A stretch of 25,639 nt of DNA from CAZRIZ01 sp964600285 (lineage in GTDB: Bacteria; Patescibacteriota; Saccharimonadia; Saccharimonadales; Saccharimonadaceae), in assembly GCA_964600285.1 (NCBI GenBank), contig CAZRIZ010000012.1, positions 1-25,639 on the forward strand, given 5' to 3'. Both the position numbers and the translations under genes were made by a program. Shown one piece after another: positions 1 through 7,416 of this stretch (positions within the stretch are counted from its first letter, which is position 1; every line of letters begins with the position of its first letter). The notes below the pieces were generated by a model, which worked only from the letters and a program-made list of their open reading frames with translations, made no database searches and had not been told where the DNA came from.

Positions 1-1325
1 TCAATATCTGGCATGCTGATGCGGTCAGGGTTGAGAAAACGCTCAAAGAGTAAGTCATACTTCAAGGGATCTAAGTCGGTAATGCCCAGACAATAAGAAA
101 TAATTGAACCCGCTGCCGATCCGCGACCTGGCCCAAAAACAATTCCGTTTGATTTTCCCCAGTTGATAAAATCTTGCACAATTAAAAAGTAGCCATTGTA
201 GTGCATACCATCAATCACACCGAGTTCGTAAGATAACCGCTCCGACCGCTCAGCTCCAATTAGTTCCTGGACTTGCTTGATAGACAGCGGATTTTTATCA
301 AATTCCTCTGGCTTAATATTGCAGTAGCGAATTGCCGCACCTCGATAAGTCAGCTTATCAAGAAAACCCTTATCGCTAGTTTCGCCCTCTGGCAGTGGAA
401 ACTGAGGAATTAAGATATGTCCAAGCTCAATCTCGAGATTGCACCGATCGGCGATACGCTTAGTGTTCCGAATTGCCTCTGGGAATTCTTCACCCCAGCG
501 CTCTATGATTTGTTTGGGATCGGTATAATAAAGTTCAAAATCTTTTAGTGACATTCGACGCTCATCACTCAGAAAGGCCCCCGTGCCGACACAGAGTAAA
601 ATTTCATGTGTTTGACGATCCTCTAGGTTCAAATAGTGTCCATCACACGTGACAACCAACGGAATACCCAAATCTTTTGATAGTTTAATTAAACCTTCAT
701 TAACCTTAGTTTGGTCGGCAAACGGCGCTGGTGACTTAGGATGTCCGTGATCTTGCATTTCTAGATAGAATCGATCGCCAAAAACTGAGTGATACCATTT
801 CGCAAGCTTCTTGGCTCCAGCGTAATCATTATTTATAATTTTTGAAGCAATTTCGCCACTACCGCAACCAGATAAACAAATAATACCTTCGTTGTGTTTT
901 TCTAAAATTTTATGATCAATGCGAGGCCGATAATAATAGCCCTCTATATTGGCTTGTGACGACAAGAACATCAAATTACGGTAGCCAGTTGCGTTCATAG
1001 CGAGTAACGTTAGGTGGTAACGCGTTTTGTCAAACTGAGGATCGCGGTCTTCCATATTACGCGCCGATAGGTAAGTCTCGATACCAAGTATGGGTTTTAT
1101 TTTAGACCACTTAGCTGTCTTGTAGACATCCAGCACTCCGCTCATGGTGCCATGATCGGTAATGGCAACAGCCTCCATACCAAATTCTTTGGTTTTATTG
1201 ATCAGCTCATCGACCTTAGTCATTCCATCTAGAACGCTGTAGTGTGTGTGATTGTGCAGATGCACAAAATCTGACGGCACTAAACCGCTAGGACCAACAA
1301 AATCATTTGTCTTCTTTTCCCCCAT
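1..1325 (-). CDS. dnaE: DNA polymerase III subunit alpha, N-terminal part (cut by window edge)
   Basis: Replicative DNA polymerase (C-family). The reading frame starts at the ATG at 1325-1323 and runs off the window after about 441 residues. The N-terminus carries a PHP domain: HLHNHTHYSVLDG near residue 22, then ITDHG, GIETYLS, RYHLTLLA, LSGC and CDGHYL. The polymerase palm begins with FGPGRGSAAGS and the window ends within the catalytic PDID motif (E. coli DnaE has its matching aspartates near residue 401, so the length fits). No Shine-Dalgarno is visible; a TATAAT box lies only 10 bases before the ATG, so the mRNA may be leaderless. The rest of the gene, including the third catalytic Asp and the tau- and clamp-binding parts, lies outside the window. 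Confidence 0.95.
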   Translation of the reverse strand, partial: MGEKKTNDFVGPSGLVPSDFVHLHNHTHYSVLDGMTKVDELINKTKEFGMEAVAITDHGTMSGVLDVYKTAKWSKIKPILGIETYLSARNMEDRDPQFDKTRYHLTLLAMNATGYRNLMFLSSQANIEGYYYRPRIDHKILEKHNEGIICLSGCGSGEIASKIINNDYAGAKKLAKWYHSVFGDRFYLEMQDHGHPKSPAPFADQTKVNEGLIKLSKDLGIPLVVTCDGHYLNLEDRQTHEILLCVGTGAFLSDERRMSLKDFELYYTDPKQIIERWGEEFPEAIRNTKRIADRCNLEIELGHILIPQFPLPEGETSDKGFLDKLTYRGAAIRYCNIKPEEFDKNPLSIKQVQELIGAERSERLSYELGVIDGMHYNGYFLIVQDFINWGKSNGIVFGPGRGSAAGSIISYCLGITDLDPLKYDLLFERFLNPDRISMPDI

Positions 1326-1335
1326 AATTAACCCC

Positions 1336-1365
1336 ATTATACAGTAGGAGCGGCTACTAAGCCAA
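1336..1365 (-). promoter_or_regulatory. Promoter of dnaE
   Basis: On the minus strand: TTGGCT (1365-1360), 18-nt spacer, TATAAT (1341-1336). The expected start point is about four bases before the dnaE ATG, leaving almost no 5' UTR. It sits directly behind the terminator at 1370-1394. Confidence 0.6.
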
Positions 1366-1394
1366 AAATAAAGCCCCAGCTATGCTGGGGCTTT
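1366..1394 (-). terminator. Rho-independent terminator (second, backup)
   Basis: Perfect 11-bp stem AAAGCCCCAGC / GCTGGGGCTTT with a 3-nt loop (1370-1394). On the minus strand it is followed by ATTTTTGG. It separates dnaE from the upstream minus-strand gene and backs up the hairpin at 1443-1463. Confidence 0.75.
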
Positions 1395-1435
1395 AGAGCG
1401 AATTTTGTCAATATAGGCTTCAAACTGTGTGAATT

Positions 1436-1463
1436 AATATAAAGCGAGCCTTTAAGGCTCGCT
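1436..1463 (-). terminator. Rho-independent terminator of the four-TM gene
   Basis: Stem AGCGAGCC / GGCTCGCT (1443-1450 with 1456-1463; can extend by two AT pairs), followed on the minus strand by TTTATATTAATT. It lies 5 bases past the stop of the gene ending at 1469. Confidence 0.75.
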
Positions 1464-1468
1464 AAAGA

Positions 1469-2017
1469 TCATTTTTTAGGAAGGTTCTCAAGCTGTGCTC
1501 TCAAGCTAAACAATTGATGTATAGCGAAAGGCAGAACCATAAGTGGCAACCATGTCCTGAAAGCGACCGCCACCAGTATGGCCACTAGCATCCAAGCTAG
1601 AGCCACCAGACCATCACGATTTATGGTGTATTTATCTGGGTATTTCTCCATAAAATACATCAATCCGTCAGCCAAAAAGCTACGAGGTTCGTAGGGCTCA
1701 TCCCAGCAATCGTCTTCAAAGGCCTCACACGCCAACGTAGAGAACGATTCATAGAACTTTATGCTAAGCAACGTAGTCACCGACAGTGACGCTACTGTTA
1801 TACTGGACCAAACAATAGCCGGTTGCCGATCACTAAGAAACATGGTAGCAAAAGTTGCAATGAACCCCACGAGTGCTCCTACGGGGGCAATCATGACCAC
1901 AATTAGAAGTATGAAAGCCAATACTCCTACGCAGTATATTCCCGCAGTGTAGATCCAGTCCTGAGTCTTTTTAGTCCACCCAGGTGGAGTCTTATGCGCC
2001 GATCCATTCTCTTTCAA
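1469..2017 (-). CDS. Hypothetical four-TM membrane protein
   Basis: No family recognised. The protein has a short polar N-terminus, two hydrophobic segments (IYCVGVLAFILLIVVMIAPVG, then a segment around AIVWSSITVASLSVTTLL), an acidic Cys-containing loop (CEAFEDDCWDEPYEP) with two cysteines that could bridge, and a C-terminal hydrophobic pair (LVALAWMLVAILVAVAF, LPLMVLPFAI). I place the start at the TTG at 2017-2015 (182 aa), because AGGAGG (2032-2027) sits 9 bases upstream. The in-frame ATG at 2056 would put that AGGAGG inside the coding region as Arg-Arg and has no Shine-Dalgarno of its own. It is a single-gene transcript with its own promoter and terminators. Confidence 0.7.
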   Translation of the reverse strand: MKENGSAHKTPPGWTKKTQDWIYTAGIYCVGVLAFILLIVVMIAPVGALVGFIATFATMFLSDRQPAIVWSSITVASLSVTTLLSIKFYESFSTLACEAFEDDCWDEPYEPRSFLADGLMYFMEKYPDKYTINRDGLVALAWMLVAILVAVAFRTWLPLMVLPFAIHQLFSLRAQLENLPKK

Positions 2018-2074
2018 ACCAAAGCACCTCCTAAAAATTAATGAACTACCGTACATACGGCAATCTTAACGATA

Positions 2075-2103
2075 TCATATTATAATAACTACCAATTGTC
2101 AAA
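2075..2103 (-). promoter_or_regulatory. Promoter of the four-TM gene
   Basis: Consensus sigma-70 type site on the minus strand: TTGACA (2103-2098), 17-nt spacer, TATGAT (2080-2075). The start point would be near 2068, which gives a ~50-nt leader containing AGGAGG ahead of the TTG at 2017. Confidence 0.8.
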
Positions 2104-2128
2104 CAAAAACTGGCGACTTGGCCAGTTC
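2102..2128 (-). terminator. Rho-independent terminator at the end of the pheS-gat-galU block
   Basis: Stem AACTGGC / GCCAGTT (2109-2115 with 2122-2128), 6-nt loop, followed on the minus strand by TTTGTTTG. It lies about 30 bases past the YtxH-like gene, and its tail overlaps the -35 box of the next gene. Confidence 0.75.
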
Positions 2129-2156
2129 TTTGCTCTAATTCTCTAAACTAATAAGA

Positions 2157-2507
2157 CTACTTCTTGAACTTCTTTTTTGCTTCCTTAATGACATCATCAG
2201 CTTCAGATTTGGCGTCGTCAAAAACCTCTTTCGCGTTTTCTTTAGCCTCTTCAAAAACTTCTTTGGCGCTTTCTTTAGCGTCTTCAAGAACCTCGCCAGC
2301 AGACTTAGCAAACTTTTTGCCTTTTTCACTAGCCTCTTCTAACGCATCCTGACTCTTATTCTTGATTTCTTCTAGCTTGGCCTTGGCATCTTCTTGGTTT
2401 TCCTTGCCACTCTTGGGCGACTTAAAAAATGCTACAACCGCACCCACCAATGCACCAATAGCTGCGCCTAGAACAAATGACTTTCCACTATTTTTTTTCT
2501 CTGACAT
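2157..2507 (-). CDS. YtxH-like membrane protein with amphipathic 11-residue repeats
   Basis: 116 aa. The N-terminus has a glycine-rich membrane segment (VLGAAIGALVGAVVAFF) followed by KSPKSGKE, the pattern of the YtxH/gas-vesicle-protein-like family (stress-associated, membrane-anchored, function poorly defined). The rest is a charged helical stalk with near-identical 11-residue units (AKESAKEVFEE, AKENAKEVFDD) like apolipoprotein/LEA-type repeats, ending in a basic KKKFKK tail. The start overlaps the end of the preceding gene by 20 bases, so translation is probably coupled. A matching 33-nt repeat is visible in the DNA at 2214-2312. Confidence 0.75.
   Translation of the reverse strand: MSEKKNSGKSFVLGAAIGALVGAVVAFFKSPKSGKENQEDAKAKLEEIKNKSQDALEEASEKGKKFAKSAGEVLEDAKESAKEVFEEAKENAKEVFDDAKSEADDVIKEAKKKFKK
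2214..2312 (-). repeat. Three tandem 33-nt units inside the YtxH-like gene
   Basis: Units 2214-2246, 2247-2279 and 2280-2312. The first two differ at only a few positions; the third is more diverged at its end. Each encodes one 11-residue amphipathic repeat, so copy-number change would keep the frame. Confidence 0.7.
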
Positions 2508-2796
2508 CTTCCTTATTTCCTTTCTTATTCTTTTTTTCTTCTGTTTTACTAAAATGGTTTTTCACCTTCTCGCTAATACCCGCCGAAAGAGCTTTCAAAA
2601 AAGCTGGCGAAGTAAACGACACGAGCCCAGAAACAATATTTTTAGTCGTCTGGCTTATACGGTTAACATTTTCACTTGCCTCCTTGACTTGTTTGGCAAT
2701 TCTAATCAGATAAACTGCTAAGACGATAGAGATTACTAGGAAAATCACTAAAACTACCGCCAAAACAATAATTAAAATACTGGCCGCATCGTTCAA
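2488..2796 (-). CDS. Hypothetical single-TM protein
   Basis: 102 aa. It starts at TTG 2796-2794, which has AAGGAGG a few bases upstream (CAAGGAGGAAAGATTG); there is no better start. A long N-terminal hydrophobic segment (residues about 6-31) is followed by a cytoplasmic helical part with a hydrophobic patch (NIVSGLVSFTSPAFLKAL) and a very basic Lys-rich tail. The layout resembles DUF948/YtxG-type partners of YtxH, and it sits immediately before the YtxH-like gene with a 20-base overlap, so a membrane-associated pair is a reasonable inference. A TATAAT at 2831-2826 may give an extra promoter, but its -35 is poor. Confidence 0.7.
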   Translation of the reverse strand: MNDAASILIIVLAVVLVIFLVISIVLAVYLIRIAKQVKEASENVNRISQTTKNIVSGLVSFTSPAFLKALSAGISEKVKNHFSKTEEKKNKKGNKEDVREKK

Positions 2797-2844
2797 TCTT
2801 TCCTCCTTGCTGGTTTCATGTGCTTATTATACAACGAGCACAAG

Positions 2845-3750
2845 CTATTTACTAATATTTTCTCGTATATACGCTAAGAGGTCATTACCGAGTTGTTCAT
2901 GTTTTAGGCCGAAATCAACCATGGTTTTGAGATATTCTAGCTTATCGCCAGTATCATAGAACTTAGCATTCTCGATTGCTCGAGCATAAACTTTATAGTC
3001 TTTGTTTATCATGTGCTGAATGGCTGGTTGAATCATTAGTTCACCTTCACCGTTAAATTCTTCGGCCGTCTGACGCAAATATCTTAAAATTTCAGGAGTA
3101 AACAGAAACTCGCTCACACTCGCCAAATCGCTCTTAGCTTTGTCCTTGCCAGGTTTCTCGTCAATCGCACTAACTTGCATAGTAGAATCATCAACCCAAT
3201 CACCGTTAGCGATGCCATACTTATCGTATTCAGAATCTTTTTCAACTTTTTTGCACGCTAGCACTGCGCCACCACCATATTTTTGATAAGTTTCAATCAA
3301 TTGTCTGGTGTTGCTCGAGTCACCATAGAAAAAATCGTCTGCCCATTTATAAATAAAAGGCTCATCTCCAATCAAGTGAGCAGCACAAAGTAGCGGAGTA
3401 GCATTGCCATACGGTCCTTTTTGACGAACATAAGTGAATGTAGCCATATTAGCCAACGAGTTGACTTCCTCTATTAAATGAGCTTTCTTTTCACCGCCAG
3501 CTCTTAGGTTGATTAATAACTCTTCACTCGGCGCATCAAAATGATCCTCGATAGCGCGCTTACTACTATTTCCGACAATAATAATATCCGTTATGCCGGC
3601 CAAAACCAACTCTTCTACCACGTATTGGATAATTGGCTTATCAATTATCGGCATCATTTCCTTTGGCATGGCTTTAGTCTGAGGCAAGAACCTTGTTCCA
3701 AAGCCAGCGGCGGCGATAACTGCTTTTGTAGGAGCTTTTAGCTTATTCAT
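2845..3750 (-). CDS. galU: UTP-glucose-1-phosphate uridylyltransferase
   Basis: 301 aa, normal length for bacterial GalU. It makes UDP-glucose from UTP and glucose-1-phosphate for surface polysaccharides and glycolipids. The nucleotide-binding signature GFGTRFLPQTKAMPKEMMP is at residues 16-34, followed by the family pattern for sugar binding and the C-terminal FYDTGDKLEYLKTMVDFGL. Two places differ from the usual sequence: the acidic metal site reads KWADDFFYG instead of a LLPDD-like string, and the motif usually reading GEIQLTDAI is GEGELMIQPAI. This makes the exact sugar nucleotide less certain. AAGGAAG precedes the ATG; the gene follows gatB by 9 bases. Confidence 0.88.
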   Translation of the reverse strand: MNKLKAPTKAVIAAAGFGTRFLPQTKAMPKEMMPIIDKPIIQYVVEELVLAGITDIIIVGNSSKRAIEDHFDAPSEELLINLRAGGEKKAHLIEEVNSLANMATFTYVRQKGPYGNATPLLCAAHLIGDEPFIYKWADDFFYGDSSNTRQLIETYQKYGGGAVLACKKVEKDSEYDKYGIANGDWVDDSTMQVSAIDEKPGKDKAKSDLASVSEFLFTPEILRYLRQTAEEFNGEGELMIQPAIQHMINKDYKVYARAIENAKFYDTGDKLEYLKTMVDFGLKHEQLGNDLLAYIRENISK

Positions 3751-3759
3751 ATCTTCCTT

Positions 3760-5208
3760 TTATTTTAATTTATCACTTAGAATATCTTGTACCATCTGTG
3801 GATTAGCTTGACCTCTAGAAAGCTTCATAACCTGACCAACTATAAACCCTGAGGCCTTGGCATTTCCAGCTTTAATATCGGCAATCGCCTTCTGACCAAT
3901 CTCTGAATTCATCACTTCGTCTACAAAGGCCTCAATGGCAGAATTATCATTCACCTGAATCAGCCCTTGGCTTTCAGCAATCTGACGAGGCGATTCACTG
4001 GATGTTTGCATCTTCAAAAAAATCTCTTTGGCCGAAGTTGAGCTTAACTCACCGTCATCAACCATCTTTGATAATTCAATTAGAGACTCGTCCCTAATCT
4101 TACTCTCATCCTCACGAGCAACTGGGTCCTCGTCGTCTTTTTCATTCATCACCATCAGAAACCAGAAAGCGATACGGCGCGTTGTGTCGACACCAGTCTT
4201 TTCATAAATTCGATCGATTGTGCTAGCTAAGTCAGGCGACGATAATAGTGCAGTAGTAACGGTATCGTCAAGCTTCATCTCCGACCAAGTCGCACGATAG
4301 TGGTCCGGCAATTTCGGCATGCTAATTAGCATTTCGCTAATCATTTCATCAGTCAGGACAACTGGCGGTATATCAGGATCTGGCATGTAGCGATAATCTT
4401 GCGCCTCTTCTTTAGAGCGCTGTGAGAAAGTGCGCTGTTTTGATTCGTCAAAACCACGCGTTTCTTGAACGACTTTTTCTCCAGCCTCAACTAGATCAAC
4501 CTGACGATAAAATTCATACTCAGCGGCTTTCTCAACACTCTTAAACGAATTTAAGTTCTTAACCTCCGCTCTTTTACCTAAGGCCGTTGCGCCTTTCTTA
4601 GCAACCGAGATGTTAACATCAAAACGCATGTTTCCCTGATATAAGTCGCCCAAAGTGACGCCAGAAAAAGTCATTAATCTATGTAGTTCTATAGCAAAAT
4701 CTCGAGCCTGGCGAGCCGAATGTATATCTGGTAAAGTAACAATTTCAATAAGCGGTGTGCCACAACGGTTCAAATCAACCAATGAATAGTCGCCATAATG
4801 AGTTAGTTTTCCAGCATCCTCTTCTAGGTGAGCATGTTCAATTCGCACCTCAAAACTACCGCCTTCACTCGGAACTTTAACGACGCCAGGCCCGATAATC
4901 GGCTGATAAAATTGCGACGTCTGGTAACCCTTTGGCAAATCAGGATAGAAATAATGTTTACGATCAAATCGACTAACCTTGTTGACTTCTGAACCAAGCG
5001 CCTTAGCAGCTCTTACCGCTAAAACAACTGCTTGACGGTTCAGCACAGGAAGCATGCCAGGCAAGGCCCAATCAATTTCATCGACAGTTGTGTTCGGCGC
5101 TTTGTCACGAGCGTCGTTGTCACTAAAGCTGAATAATTTAGTCTTGGTGTTAAGCTGAACGTGGCACTCTATGCCAATCGTCATTTCGTAATTATCGTAG
5201 ACACTCAT
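3760..5208 (-). CDS. gatB: Asp-tRNA(Asn)/Glu-tRNA(Gln) amidotransferase subunit B
   Basis: 482 aa, full length. GatB is the kinase/transamidase subunit that activates misacylated Glu-tRNA(Gln) or Asp-tRNA(Asn). Visible family motifs: IGIECHVQLNTKTKLFS near the N-terminus, DLPKGYQTSQFYQPI, EDAGKLTHYGDYSLVDLNRCG, EVKNLNSFKSVEKAAEYEF and DYRYMPDPDIPPV. The C-terminal ~140 residues are the helical tRNA-binding tail (YqeY-like), ending in SGFIVGQVMKLSRGQANPQMV. The start ATG overlaps the stop of the preceding gene (TAATG), so translation is coupled. It works with the gatC and gatA products in the same block, separated by one unrelated small gene. Confidence 0.96.
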   Translation of the reverse strand: MSVYDNYEMTIGIECHVQLNTKTKLFSFSDNDARDKAPNTTVDEIDWALPGMLPVLNRQAVVLAVRAAKALGSEVNKVSRFDRKHYFYPDLPKGYQTSQFYQPIIGPGVVKVPSEGGSFEVRIEHAHLEEDAGKLTHYGDYSLVDLNRCGTPLIEIVTLPDIHSARQARDFAIELHRLMTFSGVTLGDLYQGNMRFDVNISVAKKGATALGKRAEVKNLNSFKSVEKAAEYEFYRQVDLVEAGEKVVQETRGFDESKQRTFSQRSKEEAQDYRYMPDPDIPPVVLTDEMISEMLISMPKLPDHYRATWSEMKLDDTVTTALLSSPDLASTIDRIYEKTGVDTTRRIAFWFLMVMNEKDDEDPVAREDESKIRDESLIELSKMVDDGELSSTSAKEIFLKMQTSSESPRQIAESQGLIQVNDNSAIEAFVDEVMNSEIGQKAIADIKAGNAKASGFIVGQVMKLSRGQANPQMVQDILSDKLK

Positions 5209-5648
5209 TAAATAGCTCCTAAGTCTTTTAGGGCGCGCTTAAAATTGGCCAGGCTTTCGCAAGTTGCCTTTTGATTTAGGGTAAAGTTAGTTTCATGGAC
5301 CAACCGATTGCGCAGTTTATGAGCCGACCATAGACCGTTAATATTGGAGAACTTTTTTGGTGAAGATTTTAGTCGCTCCCCCATAGTTTTTCCAGGCAGA
5401 CCAAGTTCTATCATGGCTTTATCAACTAACTTATCGCCATTTATGACTGCCATAGCAAAAGAACTTGGGTCTTTTGAGCTATAGCTGTTCATAATCTTCA
5501 ACCACTCACCCTGAAAAAAACCTTGATCTAATTTAGTCTTAGCACCTCGCCTCGTAATAAAAACTACTAAGACTATGCCAAACACTAATACACTAATAAT
5601 AACCAAAATTAGGCCGTAGTCACCAATAGTGCTCCCTAAATATTCCAT
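5208..5648 (-). CDS. Membrane-anchored protein with HEPN-like C-terminal domain, between gatA and gatB
   Basis: 146 aa. One N-terminal TM segment (residues about 13-31), a positively charged RRGAK stop-transfer, then an all-helical soluble part of about 110 residues. Near its end it reads WSAHKLRNRLVHE, where R-N-x3-H is the R-x4-6-H motif of HEPN ribonuclease and nucleic-acid-binding domains. It is flanked by TAATG one-base overlaps with gatA upstream and gatB downstream, so it is co-translated with the amidotransferase. Function unknown. An RNA-related role (tRNA quality or translation control) is an inference from the motif and the location; a non-catalytic HEPN-like scaffold is equally possible. 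Confidence 0.75.
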   Translation of the reverse strand: MEYLGSTIGDYGLILVIISVLVFGIVLVVFITRRGAKTKLDQGFFQGEWLKIMNSYSSKDPSSFAMAVINGDKLVDKAMIELGLPGKTMGERLKSSPKKFSNINGLWSAHKLRNRLVHETNFTLNQKATCESLANFKRALKDLGAI

Positions 5649-7063
5649 TAGTTCGTCTCCTTAAGTTCATTTTCTACCAGTTTAGCAAATGCCATTAATT
5701 CGTCATCGCGCCCCAGATTAGACATTATCTGCAGACCAACCGGCAAGCCATTACTTATTGCGCCACTAGGTAAACTTATGGCCGGCACGCCAACCAAGTT
5801 AGCTGGCGTCGTTAGCACATCTTGCATATACATCTTTAATGGGTCATCCGTATTGGCACCAAACTTAAAAGCCGATGTCGGCGCTACCGCGCCCAATAGG
5901 AAATCGTAATCCGTCAACGCCCGTCTTAGCGCTCGAATCATTAGGGTGCGAACTTTCTGCGCCTTAAGATAGTAAGCGTCATAATAACCACTAGATAACA
6001 CATAATTTCCTATCATAATACGGCGCTTGTTCTCTGTTTCAAAACCACCAGATCGACTTAATTGGTAGACCTGATCAAGCGCTTCAGCCTCATTTGATCT
6101 AAAGCCATAGCGCACGCCATCATAACGATTTAAATTACTAGCAACTTCAGCAGAAACTACAACGTAGTAAATGGCTAGGGCGTATTTCAGCTCAGGAATA
6201 TCAACCTCGCCCACTTCGTAGCCCGCTGATTTAATTTTTTCTATAGCTTGCTTGGTAAGGTCCAAGACTTCATCGTCTATACCATCACCGACGAACTGTT
6301 TTACGACAGCAATTTTTGGTTTACCATCTAGCTCGCGACCCGCAAGGTAGCTACTATCAAAGGTAGTCATATCACGCTGATCTTTGCCAGACATAACCGA
6401 TAGTACCAAGTCTACGTCGGAAACATTTTTAGCAAAGCAACCAATAGTGTCCGTACTCGACGACATAGCGACTGCACCAAATCGGCTAATTAGACCGTAA
6501 GTTGGCTTTACGCCAACTACACCGTTAAACGATGCTGGTTGGCGAATTGATCCGCCCGTATCAGTTCCTAAAGCGAACGGAGCAATTCCTAAGGCCACAG
6601 CCGAAGCTGAGCCACCACTCGACCCACCAGGAACGTATTCAGGGTCGATGGCATTCTTACTTGGTCCAAAGGCTGAGTTCTCGGTCGAACTACCATGAGC
6701 AAACGAATCTAGATTAGATTTACCAATACATATTGCTCCAGCTTTCTCTAGCCTCTCTACAACTGTCGCCTGGATTGGTGGATTAAACCTCTCCAACATG
6801 TGACTAGACGCCGTCGTTGCCCCGTCAAATGCCAATATATTATCTTTATTAATGAAGGGCACGCCAGCCAGAACCCCAACTTTTTCACCTCGAGCAACCA
6901 TACTATCAATTTCTATCGCCCTGGCCAAAGCTCGCTGTTCAGTCAAACTAACCAAGGTGTGATAAGATTCACACTCTTTTGCCTTGTGCAAGGATTCTTT
7001 TACTAAGTCAACTGCTAAAATCTCGCCAGCCGCAACTTTAGCGGCAATTTCTTGTATCAACAT
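5648..7063 (-). CDS. gatA: Asp-tRNA(Asn)/Glu-tRNA(Gln) amidotransferase subunit A
   Basis: 471 aa, full length. The glutaminase subunit releases ammonia from glutamine and passes it to GatB. It belongs to the amidase-signature family: Lys73 (GVPFINKDN), cis-Ser148 in GGSSGGSASAVALG and nucleophile Ser172 in TDTGGSIRQPASF have exactly the spacing of the Ser-cisSer-Lys triad in known GatA proteins. GVVGVKPTYGLISR and the C-terminal NLVGVPAISLPSG also fit. It starts at a TAATG overlap with gatC, and AAGGAG near its 3' end serves the next gene. Confidence 0.97.
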   Translation of the reverse strand: MLIQEIAAKVAAGEILAVDLVKESLHKAKECESYHTLVSLTEQRALARAIEIDSMVARGEKVGVLAGVPFINKDNILAFDGATTASSHMLERFNPPIQATVVERLEKAGAICIGKSNLDSFAHGSSTENSAFGPSKNAIDPEYVPGGSSGGSASAVALGIAPFALGTDTGGSIRQPASFNGVVGVKPTYGLISRFGAVAMSSSTDTIGCFAKNVSDVDLVLSVMSGKDQRDMTTFDSSYLAGRELDGKPKIAVVKQFVGDGIDDEVLDLTKQAIEKIKSAGYEVGEVDIPELKYALAIYYVVVSAEVASNLNRYDGVRYGFRSNEAEALDQVYQLSRSGGFETENKRRIMIGNYVLSSGYYDAYYLKAQKVRTLMIRALRRALTDYDFLLGAVAPTSAFKFGANTDDPLKMYMQDVLTTPANLVGVPAISLPSGAISNGLPVGLQIMSNLGRDDELMAFAKLVENELKETN

Positions 7064-7356
7064 TATAGGACCTTTGGTACCTTAATCTGTTCACGATGAA
7101 CTTGCTCGTTAATTTGCAGCCCGAGTAATTCGCTCGGCGATACCCCGGGTTTTATCTCATCACCACGCCAAACATTTTGTAAATCCAAGACTTGATAGGT
7201 TGGTTCAACACCTTCTGTGTCAATTTGATTTAACTGCTCAACGTAATCCAAAACTTTTTCTAAATCACTAATCATTGTTGCACTCTCACTTGAGTCTAAT
7301 GTGAGTCCACTTAATTCGGCTAGGCGGGCTAGCTCACTCGCAGAAATTTTCGCCAT
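7063..7356 (-). CDS. gatC: Asp-tRNA(Asn)/Glu-tRNA(Gln) amidotransferase subunit C
   Basis: 97 aa, typical length. The small subunit wraps GatA and GatB. Family features: N-terminal helical LARLAELSGLTL, then LEKVLDYVEQLNQIDTEGVEPTYQVLDLQNVWRGDE, which matches the conserved linker and belt region. It overlaps gatA (TAATG). The 60-nt gap to pheT contains TGATAAAAT just upstream of the ATG, a possible extended -10 for an internal promoter; no clear -35. Confidence 0.93.
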   Translation of the reverse strand: MAKISASELARLAELSGLTLDSSESATMISDLEKVLDYVEQLNQIDTEGVEPTYQVLDLQNVWRGDEIKPGVSPSELLGLQINEQVHREQIKVPKVL

Positions 7357-7416
7357 ATAGCCTTATTTTATCACAAAAGGCGACTATTTCTAGAGATGAT
7401 ACTAAATTTGGTCTAG

